A DNA stretch of 64,000 nt from Thermostichus sp047462415. Lineage in GTDB: Bacteria > Cyanobacteriota > Cyanobacteriia > Thermostichales > Thermostichaceae. The position numbers and the translations under genes are program-made. The notes under the pieces were generated by a model that saw only the letters and a program-made list of their open reading frames with translations, was not told the origin of the DNA and searched no databases. Below are positions 8,020-17,107 of this stretch, one piece after another (positions within the stretch are counted from its first letter, which is position 1; each line of letters begins with the position of its first letter). The stretch covers positions 62,001 through 126,000 of the forward strand of contig NZ_JANSJE010000004.1 in the NCBI RefSeq assembly GCF_047462415.1, read 5' to 3'.

Positions 8020-9192
8020 ATGACCGCTCTATCTGACCAGCCCCACCTGCGCCCCCCTTGGTGGCGGGATGAGCGCATCCTGAAGATCCTGCTGCAGGCG
8101 GCCTTTGTCGTGGCTGTGTTGCTGGTGTTTGGGATCCTCACCCAGAATCTCCTCGCCAGCTTGCGCCGCCTGGGCATCAGCTTGGGGTTTCGCTTTTTGG
8201 GCAACTCCGCCAACTTCGGCATCACCGAGGGGCTGATCCCCTACGACCCTTCCGAGAGCTACCTGAAGGCCCTGCTGGTGGGAGCCCTGAACACCCTCTG
8301 GCTGTCCGCCGTCAGCATTGTCTTGGCGACGGCGATGGGCTTTGTTTTGGGGATGGCCCGCCTCTCCAGCAACTGGCTGGCCCGCCAGTTGGCCGCAGTG
8401 GTCACCGAGATCTTTCGCAACGTGCCGGTGCTGTTGATCGTGATCTTCTGGTACCAGGGGGTGATCCTCACCCTGCCAGGGGTGCGCAACAGCCTCTCTC
8501 TCGGCGGGCTGGTGTTCATCAACCAACGGGGAGTCAAGCTGCCCGGCTTGGATCCCAGTGGCTGGCTGGTTCCCACGCTGGCCATCTTGATCGGGGCCGG
8601 GTGGGGGATCCACAGGTTGCTGCTGGCTCGCCGGCCCGAGCTGGGATCCCGGCAGCGAAACCTGTGGGTGGCCGGGGGGGTGGCGCTGCTGGCGGTGGCC
8701 TGCTGGGTGCTCTTCCCCGAACCACCGCTGCGGCTGGATGTGCCGGTGCTGGAGCGCTTTAACTTCCGGGGTGGGATCCAGCTTTCGGCAGAGTTTACCG
8801 CCATGATGCTGGGCCTGGTCACCTACACCGGCTGCTACATCGCCGAAGTGGTGCGGGGATCCTTTTTGGCGGTGCCGCGGGGGCAGTGGGAGGCGGCCCG
8901 AGCCATCGGCCTGTCAGAGCTGCAAACCTTTCGCCTGGTGATCGTGCCGCAGGCGCTGCGGATCATGATCCCCTCTTTGAACACTCAGTATCTCACCCTG
9001 ATCAAGAACTCCAGCTTGGCCATTGCCGTCGGCTTTTCCGACCTGTTCAACATCAGCAGCACCATCATCAACCAGTCGGGACGCTCGGTGGAGATGTTCG
9101 CCATCCTCATGGCCGCTTATTTGGGAATCAATCTGGTGGTTTCCTACGGCATGAACTGGCTCAATGCCCGCGTCAAGTTGGTGGAGCGCTAG
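8020..9192 (+). CDS. bztB: Amino-acid ABC transporter permease (BztB/AapQ/NatG type)
   Basis: A 390-residue integral membrane protein with several hydrophobic segments. The first half has ALNTLWLSAVSIVLATAMGFVLGMARLS and the C-terminal part has the EAA loop of importer permeases (WEAARAIGLSELQTFRLVIVPQAL). The long central insertion between the halves is typical of BztB/AapQ. I took ATG 8020 as the start; an in-frame TTG at 7972 would add 16 residues with no better ribosome site. The stop is four nt before the next gene, so the two are co-translated. Confidence 0.9.
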   Translation: MTALSDQPHLRPPWWRDERILKILLQAAFVVAVLLVFGILTQNLLASLRRLGISLGFRFLGNSANFGITEGLIPYDPSESYLKALLVGALNTLWLSAVSIVLATAMGFVLGMARLSSNWLARQLAAVVTEIFRNVPVLLIVIFWYQGVILTLPGVRNSLSLGGLVFINQRGVKLPGLDPSGWLVPTLAILIGAGWGIHRLLLARRPELGSRQRNLWVAGGVALLAVACWVLFPEPPLRLDVPVLERFNFRGGIQLSAEFTAMMLGLVTYTGCYIAEVVRGSFLAVPRGQWEAARAIGLSELQTFRLVIVPQALRIMIPSLNTQYLTLIKNSSLAIAVGFSDLFNISSTIINQSGRSVEMFAILMAAYLGINLVVSYGMNWLNARVKLVER

Positions 9193-9195
9193 CCC

Positions 9196-10383
9196 ATGTC
9201 CAGCACTCTCTCGCCTGGCGAACCCCCCGCGGACAAACCCAGTCCTCTGGGGTGGATACGCCGCAACCTGTTCGACTCCTGGCTAAGCACCCTGCTCACC
9301 TTGGCCTCCGCCTGGGTGTTGGCTTGGGCCCTTTCCCTGTTCTGGAACTGGGCTTTTACCCAAGCCCGCTGGGAGGTGATCCCGGCCAACCTCAAGATCT
9401 TGACCACCGGCACCTACCCCAGCGACCAACTGTGGCGGGTGTGGGCTGTGTTGGGGGTTGTGCTGGCCACCTTAGGGGTAGCCGGAGGAGCTTGGGGCGG
9501 TGTGCTGCTGCACTACCTCATCCTCTTGGGAGCCGCCATGGGCTTGGCTGCTTTCCTGCCTTTGGGAACCCAATCGCAGGGGTGGCTGGCCGCTTGCTCT
9601 GGAGTGACCTTTGCCGCTGTTGCCCTCAGCCGCGGTCGAGAAGCCTGGCGGCTGCCCTCCATCTGGGTTTGGGCCTTGATCTTGCCCCTCTGCCTGGAGC
9701 TGCTGCTGGGCGAGCTGGGCCCCAACTGGCCGGCGGTGCGCTCTGAGCAACTGTCGGGACTGCTGCTGACCCTGATCTTGGCGGCAGCCGCCATGATCAT
9801 TGGTTTCCCCATTGGAGTGCTGCTGGCGCTGGGTCGGGCCAATCGGGCGCTGCCGGTAATCCGAATCTTCTGCACACTGGTGATCGAGCTGGTGCGGGGG
9901 TTACCTCTGACCACCATTCTGTTTGCCGCCTGGCTGTTGGTGCCCTTCTTTTTGGGGGGCATCAGCGTCAACTTGATCATCCGGGCGGAGGTGGCCTTTA
10001 TCTTGTTCACAGCCGTGTATGTGGCCGAGGATGTGCGGGGCGGCCTGCAGTCGATCCCCCTGGGACAGCTAGAAGCAGCACGGGCACTGGGCTTGAACCC
10101 GTTTCAAGTGACGGCTTTGGTGATTTTGCCCCAGGCGTTGCGGGCAGCCGTTCCAGCTCTGGTGAACGAGTTCCTCACCCTTTTTAAAGACACTTCCCTG
10201 GTGTTCATCATCGGCCTGATCGACCTGCTGCAGGCAGGTCGGGTCGTGTTCACCAACCCCAATTGGCTGGGCACTCAGCGGGAGGTGCTGTTTGTGATCG
10301 GCGTGATCTACTTCATCTGCTGCTTTGCCATGGCCTACGCGGCCAAACAGGTGGAAAAGGCGCTGGGCTTGGGCAAGCGGTGA
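9196..10383 (+). CDS. bztC: Amino-acid ABC transporter permease (BztC/AapM/NatH type)
   Basis: A 395-residue membrane permease that pairs with the upstream one. It has a long N-terminal membrane region, then the conserved core LLLTLILAAAAMIIGFPIGVLLALGR and an EAA loop LEAARALGLNPFQVTALVILPQAL. It starts three nt after the previous stop. Its length and two-part layout fit BztC/AapM. It is the last gene of the transporter; a 142-bp mobile element remnant follows. Confidence 0.9.
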   Translation: MSSTLSPGEPPADKPSPLGWIRRNLFDSWLSTLLTLASAWVLAWALSLFWNWAFTQARWEVIPANLKILTTGTYPSDQLWRVWAVLGVVLATLGVAGGAWGGVLLHYLILLGAAMGLAAFLPLGTQSQGWLAACSGVTFAAVALSRGREAWRLPSIWVWALILPLCLELLLGELGPNWPAVRSEQLSGLLLTLILAAAAMIIGFPIGVLLALGRANRALPVIRIFCTLVIELVRGLPLTTILFAAWLLVPFFLGGISVNLIIRAEVAFILFTAVYVAEDVRGGLQSIPLGQLEAARALGLNPFQVTALVILPQALRAAVPALVNEFLTLFKDTSLVFIIGLIDLLQAGRVVFTNPNWLGTQREVLFVIGVIYFICCFAMAYAAKQVEKALGLGKR

Positions 10384-10406
10384 GCGTGGATGGCTTGGAG
10401 AATCTG

Positions 10407-10548
10407 TCAGCTAGAAGCCGCAGGAGCCCCGCACTGTACCCCCTCTTTCCCCCTGTATACGGGGGGGCCGGGGCTTGCTTGCTCTCTGTCCGCGACAGCG
10501 GGACGGAGTCCTTAAACCCCATCCGCCTACGCGGTGGGGTAGTTTATT
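10407..10548 (+). mobile_element. Non-autonomous IS605-type element (PATE-like), no ORF
   Basis: The left part (10407-10465, from TCAGCTAGAAGCCGCAGGAG to a GTATAC-centred hairpin) matches the sequence upstream of the tnpB remnant at 46982-47046 in reverse complement. The right part (10516-10545) is a hairpin ending GCGGTGGGGTAGTTTA, matching the hairpin next to the tnpB fragment at 34051-34075. Both ends with no transposase gene between them make a palindrome-associated miniature element, probably once mobilised by a TnpA elsewhere. It contains one copy of the double-hairpin repeat (10491-10513). Exact ends are uncertain. Confidence 0.65.
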
Positions 10549-10554
10549 CAGAAC

Positions 10555-12345
10555 CTAGTGATCTGGATCCTCTTCCAGCAGCTTTTCGAGCGTTTCGATC
10601 CAATGCTCCAGTTCCTCCAGCGCCTGTAACACCCCCTCCGGATCGCTCAGATCCGCCTGTAGCCTTTGGGTGGTCTCTTCCAGAGTCAGGGATCCGGGCG
10701 GGCTGGCCAGCCAGTGGAGGTAGTGGGGCAGAAAGTTGCGCGGAGAACTACGATAGCGACGGTGGCAGGCCATGGCTACCAAGCTGGCAAGGCTGGCTTG
10801 ATAGGCGCTGAAGGGGCGGAGAAACAGCTCCGGCATCCCCACCCAGCGGAACTGGTGTTCTGGCAACAATTCCACCGCATCTCCGCACAGCTCTTGACAC
10901 AGTTTCAGCCACTCCTCGCTCACCCAGAGGGGAAAGGTTGCACCGTTTTCCGGGATCCCCGACCGATACAGGAGCAGCTCCAGCCGACCGATCAAGCTCT
11001 GGTAAAACACCGCCTGCAACTGCGCCTCCAGATGGCCTATCAACACGGCCTGGGCCAACTTCAGGCTGCCGGCACGCTGCCCCTCTGGATCGTAAGGAGC
11101 AGAGCGAGGGGATCCCATTGCCGAGGCGACCAGGTGATCCAGGAATATCTGCTGCAAAAGGGCGGTGTGAACCTGCACGCCCCACATTTGCGCCGACGGT
11201 GCATAGCCCCTCCCCTGCATCTCCTCCAGATCCAGCCAAACTTGGGGATCCTCAGGCCGGAGCCGCCGGCTGATGGCCGCAAGGGTCTGCAACAGGAATC
11301 CCGTTTCTCCCGGTCTGGGCGAGGACTCGGGCTGGTCTGCTTCAGAGCCGACTTCGAGTAGCCAGGGTTTGGCCTGGGCCGCACACTCGGGGCAAAAGTC
11401 CTGCAAAGCAGCCCAGACCAGAGAGGTGGCCTCGGCAGCAGTCAAGAGGGGGACGGGATCCTCCCAGGGGGCATGCAAATCGCAGATGCGGATGGAACGC
11501 CCCATTGTTCGGCTTTTGAGCCGGTAGTAGCGCTGGAACAGGTCAAACCGATCGCGGATCCCTTCCAGTAGGTTCTCCAAAAAGGCTTGAGTCAGGCCGT
11601 GGCGAGCCAGGTACAGCTCGGCAACACAGTCATAGCCCCGCCATTGGGCCTCCCACAGGTGGTCGCGGATCAGGGTGCTGAGGATAAATCCCCCCAGCTC
11701 CGCATGGGCCTCTAGGTACTGACCCAGTCGCTGATAGGCATCCCAACGGATTTCGGCGCTGCTGTGGGTCTCTAAGCTCTGGAGCCGAACGAGGGTGTGA
11801 TCTGGGAGCGCCGTAGGCGGGTTCAGGGTCACCTGCCACAACTGCCGCCAAGCCAACCGTCCTGTCAGGTACTGTTGGTGGAGCAGGCGCTCCAGAGGCT
11901 CGGGCTGTTGGTGGCCCTGCTGATGGCGGAGGCGACACAAGAATTGGCGAAAGGGCTGCAGCTCGGGCTCGCCTGGGCGTTGACCCTCTGGGTTGTGGGG
12001 AGCACCTTCCGCCGGGCCAGTGGCAGGAACGGCAGGTAGAGATTGCAGCTCCAGAGGGAAAAACAACAGCTGGTTTTGGAAAAAGATGACCTGCTCCAGC
12101 CTCTGCCAAGCTGCCTCTGCCGCGCCAGCCGTGGTTTTGGCCTCAGACAGGATCCCTTGCATCCTTTGCGTCAGCTTGGCCAACTCCTGAAGTGCCGCCG
12201 CCAGCTCTGGCGGGCTGAGTTGCGCCACCTGCCCCCGGTAGCGCCGGGCAAACCGCTGCACCTGTTCCCCAAGATCGTCAAGATTGTCGAACTCAGGGGA
12301 GCCCGAAGAAAGACCCAAGGAAGGTTCAGAAGCAGGAAAGACCAC
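10555..12345 (-). CDS. Degenerate M3/oligoendopeptidase-F-like protein lacking the zinc motif
   Basis: A 596-residue protein starting at GTG 12345, with a strong AGGAGG nine bases upstream. The middle resembles oligoendopeptidase F (YDCVAELYLARHGLTQAFLE, LFQRYYRLKSRTMG, ICDLHAPW followed by an EAT..VW..LQDF helix). I cannot find an HExxH zinc-binding motif or the downstream Glu anywhere. If the family assignment is right it is a catalytically dead paralogue. The N-terminal quarter is Gln/Glu-rich helical. The reading frame is long and intact, so it is probably expressed. The family call is from pattern resemblance only. Confidence 0.55.
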   Translation of the reverse strand: MVFPASEPSLGLSSGSPEFDNLDDLGEQVQRFARRYRGQVAQLSPPELAAALQELAKLTQRMQGILSEAKTTAGAAEAAWQRLEQVIFFQNQLLFFPLELQSLPAVPATGPAEGAPHNPEGQRPGEPELQPFRQFLCRLRHQQGHQQPEPLERLLHQQYLTGRLAWRQLWQVTLNPPTALPDHTLVRLQSLETHSSAEIRWDAYQRLGQYLEAHAELGGFILSTLIRDHLWEAQWRGYDCVAELYLARHGLTQAFLENLLEGIRDRFDLFQRYYRLKSRTMGRSIRICDLHAPWEDPVPLLTAAEATSLVWAALQDFCPECAAQAKPWLLEVGSEADQPESSPRPGETGFLLQTLAAISRRLRPEDPQVWLDLEEMQGRGYAPSAQMWGVQVHTALLQQIFLDHLVASAMGSPRSAPYDPEGQRAGSLKLAQAVLIGHLEAQLQAVFYQSLIGRLELLLYRSGIPENGATFPLWVSEEWLKLCQELCGDAVELLPEHQFRWVGMPELFLRPFSAYQASLASLVAMACHRRYRSSPRNFLPHYLHWLASPPGSLTLEETTQRLQADLSDPEGVLQALEELEHWIETLEKLLEEDPDH

Positions 12346-12378
12346 CGGGATCAGCCTCCTAGAGATAAGGGTTCTCCC

Positions 12379-13193
12379 TCAGTTGGCCCAGAAGGGCGCG
12401 CCTGCTTTTTGCTCCCACCAAGGCGCGAATGGTAAGGCAGTACCCGGCTGATCCGGTGTAGACACAAAGTCCATGCTGCCGCCAGATCGCTCCACAATCG
12501 CTTTGCTGATGCCCAGACCCAAGCCCGTCTCCCCCTTCTGCCGCGTATCGGAAGCATCAGCTTGGGCGAACTTTTGGAAAATGCAGGTCCGAAACGCCTC
12601 CGGGATCCCCGGCCCGCGATCCTGCACACAGGCCCGGATTCCTTCTGGAACCAGCTCGGCCCAGATGCGGACGGTTTCTCCCAACAGGGAAAATTTAGCG
12701 GCATTGGAGAGCAAATTGTTCATCACCTGCATCAGCTTACCCGACTCAAACACGTAAACGCGGCTGGCTCCACAGGCTGTATAGCTCTACCAATAGATCT
12801 GCTGGTAGTAGATCTGCTGGCGGCTGGGGGTTTCCAGAGAAGGCGCTGTTGGTTCTCAACTGGGGTGACCAAATAGCGCTGCTGGGCAGAGAGGAGAGTT
12901 GAGGATCCAACCTTATCGCCGTCGCTGTTCGGCGAGGGGGGCTGTGGAGCACAGGGCGGGCGCTTCCGATCAACAGAGAGGACTCCGTCCCGCTGACGCG
13001 AACTGCTTGACCAGCCCAAGCGCCTTTCCACCAGAGGGGTCGGTAGCTTCCCTAACTCGGCAGGCGTGTAGCCCAGGCAGGCTTCCCAGTCACCCCCCAA
13101 CGCCCCCAATCGCCCATCGGAGCTCAGCATATAAAACAGTTCTGGATCAGGAAGGGATCCCATTGCAGGAGAGGAATCCACACGCAATCTCAC
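12379..13193 (-). pseudogene. Decayed PAS-domain sensor histidine kinase
   Basis: Two fragments in different frames. The upstream one (about 13060-13193) has a PAS-like start, ELFYMLSSDGRLG followed by WEACLGYTPAELGKLPTPLVE. The downstream one (12379-12753) is an ATPase domain: N-box LMQVMNNLLSNAAKFS, G1 VQDRGPGIP, F-box FQKFAQ, G2 GLGLGISKAIVE. The dimerisation domain with the phospho-accepting His is missing, and the stretch between is low-complexity, with duplicated AGATCTGCTGG words (about 12795-12820) and one double-hairpin repeat (12979-13002). Deletion and repeat insertion destroyed the gene. Confidence 0.7.
12979..13002 (+). repeat. Double-hairpin repeat copy (in kinase remnant)
   Basis: Best consensus-like copy: AGGACTCCGTC then CCGCTGACGCGAA. 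Stem 1 is GGAC/GTCC with loop TCC; stem 2 is CGC/GCG. It lies in the degenerate middle of the histidine-kinase pseudogene. Confidence 0.7.
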
Positions 13194-13347
13194 GCAGCTC
13201 GATGACGAGGACGAGATGGGGGAGCGGCTCGATGGGCGTTCTCAACGTTGATTGTGACGTTCTCCTTTCGGGAATGCAGCTGGGGGAAAGCGCTGGATTG
13301 GGCGGGCGGGGGGCGTGCCGCCAAAACTTCTGCCAGGATGAGTTGAG

Positions 13348-14919
13348 ATGCTCGTGGAGGCGATCTTCTTGTTTGCCCAAGTGACCTCCGCTGCTCTGCT
13401 GGGACTCAAGGCCGTGCGGGTTACGGTGGAGGTGGACGTTGGCGGTGGGCTGCCCCAGATCACCCTGGTGGGGCTGCCCGACACGGCCGTTCAAGAGGCC
13501 AAAGAGCGGGTGCGGGCGGCCATCAAGAACTCCGGCTTTGCCCTGCCGCAGCGGCGGATCATTGTTAACTTGGCCCCCGCCGATCTGCGCAAAGAAGGCC
13601 CCAGCTTCGATCTGCCCATCGCCATCGGCATTCTGGCAGCCGCAGGAGTGGTTGAGGGAGAAGCGCTGGCCAACACCCTGATGCTGGGGGAATTGGCCCT
13701 GGATGGCACCCTGCGTCCCGTGGCAGGAGTTTTGCCCATTGCCGCCAGCGCCGCCGAGATGGGGATCCGCCGCCTGGTGGTGCCCCGGGAAAACGGCCCG
13801 GAAGGAGCGTTGGTGCAAGGGATCCAGGTGTATGGGCTGCCCTCTTTGGCGGCGGTGGTGAGCTGGCTGCAAAACCCGGAAGGGGTCCAGCCGGTGCGGA
13901 TCCAGCCGGAGCAGATGCTGCCAACTGAGGCGGAACCCCTGCTGGATTTGGCCGACGTGAAGGGACAAGAACACGCCCGACGGGCCTTGGAGATCGCGGC
14001 GGCCGGCGGGCACAACCTGTTGCTGGTGGGCAGTCCGGGAGCGGGCAAAACCATGCTGGCGCGGCGTCTGCCCGGCATCCTGCCCCGGCTGCAGTGGGAA
14101 GAAATGTTAGAAATTACCCGCATCTACTCGGCAGCCGGCCTGTTGCGGCAAAATCTCCACCTGGGCGGACAGACCGCCCTGATCGCCCAGCGGCCCTTTC
14201 GGGCTCCCCACCATTCGGCTTCTTCCGTGGCGCTGGTGGGTGGTGGCCCCTACCCCAAACCCGGTGAGATCTCGCTGGCCCACCGCGGCATTCTGTACTT
14301 GGACGAGCTGACCGAGTTTCGCCGCGAGGTGCTGGAGGTGCTGCGCCAGCCTTTGGAAGATGGCAAAGTCACCATCTCCCGCGCCCGCGTTTCTTTAGAG
14401 TTTCCCGCCCAAACCACCCTGGTGGCCTCCACCAACCCCTGCCCCTGCGGCTTCTACGGGGATCCCGTCCAGCCCTGCACCTGTACGCCGCAGCAGCGGG
14501 AGCGCTACTGGTCCAAGCTCTCCGGGCCGCTGTTGGATCGTATCGACCTGCAGGTGCGGGTCAACCGCCTCAAGCCGGAAGAAATTGTCCGCGCGCAGGG
14601 TGGCGAATCCTCCCAAGCGGTGCGGCAGCGGGTGGAACGGGCGCGGCAACGCCAACGGCAGCGCTTCCAGGACGAACCCGGGATCCACTGCAACGCCCAG
14701 ATGCAATCTCGCCATCTGCGGCAGTGGTGTACCCTCTCGGATCCCTGTCGCAAACTCTTGGAGAGCGCCATCCAAAAGTTGGGCCTCTCTGCGCGGGGGA
14801 GCGACCGCATTCTCAAGGTGGCCCGCACCATCGCCGACCTGGAGGGCGCCGAGGCCATTGCCCCCACCCACCTCGCCGAGGCGATTCAGTATCGCAGCCT
14901 GGATCGCGGACGGCTCTGA
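13348..14919 (+). CDS. comM: YifB/ComM family AAA+ ATPase (Mg-chelatase-like)
   Basis: A 523-residue protein: an N-terminal ChlI-type domain (TVEVDVGGGLPQITLVGLPD, KERVRAAIKNSGF), Walker A GSPGAGKTML, RPFRAPHHSAS, Walker B GILYLDELTEF, the Cys-containing TNPCPCGF..CTCTPQQ and a C-terminal lid domain SARGSDRILKVARTIADLEG. ComM is a hexameric helicase that promotes branch migration during natural transformation in other bacteria; the same role here is inferred. Its length is normal. A hairpin at 15008-15030 probably terminates it. Confidence 0.92.
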   Translation: MLVEAIFLFAQVTSAALLGLKAVRVTVEVDVGGGLPQITLVGLPDTAVQEAKERVRAAIKNSGFALPQRRIIVNLAPADLRKEGPSFDLPIAIGILAAAGVVEGEALANTLMLGELALDGTLRPVAGVLPIAASAAEMGIRRLVVPRENGPEGALVQGIQVYGLPSLAAVVSWLQNPEGVQPVRIQPEQMLPTEAEPLLDLADVKGQEHARRALEIAAAGGHNLLLVGSPGAGKTMLARRLPGILPRLQWEEMLEITRIYSAAGLLRQNLHLGGQTALIAQRPFRAPHHSASSVALVGGGPYPKPGEISLAHRGILYLDELTEFRREVLEVLRQPLEDGKVTISRARVSLEFPAQTTLVASTNPCPCGFYGDPVQPCTCTPQQRERYWSKLSGPLLDRIDLQVRVNRLKPEEIVRAQGGESSQAVRQRVERARQRQRQRFQDEPGIHCNAQMQSRHLRQWCTLSDPCRKLLESAIQKLGLSARGSDRILKVARTIADLEGAEAIAPTHLAEAIQYRSLDRGRL

Positions 14920-14924
14920 GCCCA

Positions 14925-15030
14925 AGCGCTCCGCGCCGCTCACGCGACCACCCCCGGCCCCTCTCCCTTCCCTCACCCCCGGCCCCTCTCCCTTCCCTCA
15001 CCCCCGGCCCCTCTCCCAGAGGGAGAGGGG
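14925..15030 (+). repeat. Composite repeat: double-hairpin copy plus tandem 25-mers and hairpin
   Basis: 14925-14947 is a double-hairpin repeat with stem 1 GCGC/GCGC. Three tandem copies of a 25-mer beginning CACCCCCGGCCCCTCTCCC follow. The block ends in CCCCTCTCCC-AGA-GGGAGAGGGG (15008-15030), a stable hairpin that could terminate comM transcription. The same composite occurs twice in reverse at 54472-54597. Confidence 0.7.
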
Positions 15031-15054
15031 AGTATGCTGGGGGATTGACTTGCT

Positions 15055-16221
15055 TTAAGCCAAGGGGAGTGAGGCGGGGGAGGGAGAGATCTGCCCCTGG
15101 TGCACGTGAAGGATTTGCGCTCCCTTAAGCCAAGCGGTGTCAAAGGATCCTAGGTGGGTGGTGGTAACCAAAGTTTGCACCCGCTCTTGAATGGCCCCTA
15201 AGAGCTGGTTTTGGCGGTGCAGATCCAGCTCCGCCAGCACGTCGTCCAACAGCAGCAAGGGCGGATCCCCCTTCACCTGCTCAATCAGCTCCAGCTCCGC
15301 CAGTTTGAGGGCCAAGACCAAGGTGCGCTGCTGCCCCTGGGATCCGTAGGCACGAGCCAGCCGTCCGTCGAGGCTCAGCTCCACCTCGTCCCGGTGGGGG
15401 CCGACCAGGGAAGTGCCCAGGGCCTGTTCGGCAGCAGCCTTGGCGCGGATCTCTGCCAAGAATTGGGCCTGAACCGCCGCGGGATCGGCCTGGGGATCCG
15501 GCAGGGGCACCTGGGGGCGATAGGTGAGGTTGAGGGTCTCCCGTCCGCCGCTGATGGTTTGGTGCCAGCGGGCGGCCAGGGGTTCTAGCCGCTGCAACAG
15601 CCGGGCGCGACGGCGCACGATACGACTGCCGCTGGTGGCCAGTTGTGCGTCCCAGAAGGCCATCTGAGAAGCTTTGTTGCTGGCGGCTCCTTGCGTCGGC
15701 GGGATGGAATCCTTGGGATCCTGCTTCAAGAGGGCATTGCGCTGCTTGAGGATCTGGCGATACTGCTCCACCAAGTCGGCATAAACAGGCTCCAGTTGGA
15801 TTAACACCCCGTCTAGCCAATGGCGTCGCGCCTCTGGCCCCCCTCGCACCAGCTCCAGATCCAGGCTGGAGAACACCACGGCACTCACCTGCCCCAAAAA
15901 GTCAGATTGTCGCCGTAGCACCTGGCCGTTAACCCTCAGGGATCGCCCCCCCTGGCTGCGCAGCTCCATTGCCAGCTCGTGGGCCACCCCCAGCCGTTCC
16001 ACGGTGGCGGCAATCCGCGCCCTCTCTTCCCCCTGCTGCACCAGCTCCCGATCCCGGCTGGCCCGCCGCGAGCGCAAGGTGGCCAAGAGCTCCACTGCCT
16101 CCAAAAGGTTGGTCTTGCCCTGGGCGTTCTCCCCCACCAGGATGGTCTTGGGCGCCTCGAAGGGGATCCCCTGATCCCGGTAGTTGCGGAAGTGCCACAG
16201 GTGCAGAAAACGCAGGTACAC
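15055..16221 (-). CDS. recF: DNA replication and repair protein RecF
   Basis: A 388-residue SMC-like ATPase that loads RecA at gaps with RecO and RecR. Start GTG 16221 gives the family N-terminus VYLRFLHLWHFRNY. Walker A is GENAQGKTNLLEAV (about 30-43), the signature region GSQGQQRTLVLALKLAEL and Walker B LLLLDDVLAELD. An in-frame ATG at 16290 would add 23 non-family residues. Not in a dnaA-dnaN cluster here, which is usual for cyanobacteria. Confidence 0.92.
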   Translation of the reverse strand: MYLRFLHLWHFRNYRDQGIPFEAPKTILVGENAQGKTNLLEAVELLATLRSRRASRDRELVQQGEERARIAATVERLGVAHELAMELRSQGGRSLRVNGQVLRRQSDFLGQVSAVVFSSLDLELVRGGPEARRHWLDGVLIQLEPVYADLVEQYRQILKQRNALLKQDPKDSIPPTQGAASNKASQMAFWDAQLATSGSRIVRRRARLLQRLEPLAARWHQTISGGRETLNLTYRPQVPLPDPQADPAAVQAQFLAEIRAKAAAEQALGTSLVGPHRDEVELSLDGRLARAYGSQGQQRTLVLALKLAELELIEQVKGDPPLLLLDDVLAELDLHRQNQLLGAIQERVQTLVTTTHLGSFDTAWLKGAQILHVHQGQISPSPASLPLA

Positions 16222-16266
16222 TCGACGAGGGTGGGCTATTGACTCTGGATTTCTGGGAACAAGAAC

Positions 16267-16285
16267 GGCCCCCGCGGCGGGGGCC
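16267..16285 (-). terminator. GC-rich hairpin, probable terminator of the upstream minus-strand gene
   Basis: GGCCCCC-GCGGC-GGGGGCC is a perfect 7-bp stem with a 5-nt loop. On the minus strand it is followed by GTTCTTGTT, only moderately U-rich. It lies between the frameshifted gene at 16350-17041 and recF. Confidence 0.5.
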
Positions 16286-16349
16286 TTCACTCTAACGCAA
16301 CTGCTGCAGGGTTAGGAGAAGAGAGCGGGCTGCCTCAACCAGGGGGCGC

Positions 16350-17041
16350 TTAGAGGCTGCCCAGGGATCCCAAACCGCTCAGGCGCTCTGCCGCCAACAG
16401 ATGCAACGCAGCGCGGGCCGAGTGGTGGGCAGCCTTGCTGCGGCTGTAGTCGGCGAAGGTGTAGCTGCCCGGATCGGTATTGACCCTGCTCAACAACTGC
16501 TGGGCTTGCTGCTGCAGCTCGGCCACAGGGCCGGCGGTGATGTTGGCGAAGGCCATCTCCGCCTGCAGCCGGCTGAGGGACTCTTGGGCGCGCAAGGGGG
16601 CCTCGAAGAAGGAACGGCCAGGACGGCTCCCAAAGCCAACTCCGCTTCGTAGAGCGCCTTGGCGGCTTTGGCCAAGTTTTCCGCCGCTTTGGCCTGCTCG
16701 CGGACGGCGAAGACATTCCCCCTTTGCAGAGCGTTCTGGGCCTCGGCCAAGCTCTGGCGGCTCAGCTCCAGGAGACGGGCGGCTTCCGGAGAGGATCCCC
16801 GCTGGGCGAAGAAGCTGGCTTCCGCCAGGTGCCGCTGGGCTTTGGCCAGGTCGTGGCTGGCCCGCTCCAGCTCCCGCGGGCTCTGCCAACTCGGCTGCAT
16901 TGGCACGGGGGCTGCGGTTCCAAGAGCCGGGCGGCGGCCCCGCTGGGCTTGCGCCGGGGATCCCAGCACCAGGGGAGTGAGGAGCAGCAAAATCGGCAGG
17001 GAACAGCCGAGGGCACCGGTGAAGGAAGCACGAATCGTCAT
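16350..17041 (-). pseudogene. Secreted Ala-rich protein gene interrupted by one frameshift
   Basis: From ATG 17041 (GGAG 11 nt upstream) the frame encodes a signal peptide ending SPAQAQ, then an Ala/Glu-rich helical protein (LAKAQRHLAEASFFAQRG, AENLAKAAKALYEAELALGA). Around 16610-16640 the family-like reading moves to another frame, which continues RSFFEAPLRAQESLSRLQAEMAFANI and runs to a stop at 16350. One inserted base or two deleted bases would rejoin them into about 230 residues. It may be a recent mutation, a sequencing error or, less likely, programmed frameshifting. I do not recognise the family. Confidence 0.6.
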
Positions 17042-17107
17042 GGTTACAAACTCCAATCGACAGGACAAGCCGGTTTGGGGTTGGCTCAGTGGGCTTTCCC
17101 TTGCGGC

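Noticed and set aside
14948..15030. Possible CRISPR array (three near-identical 25-mers)
   Set aside because: The units are directly abutting with no unique spacers and belong to a composite repeat found elsewhere.
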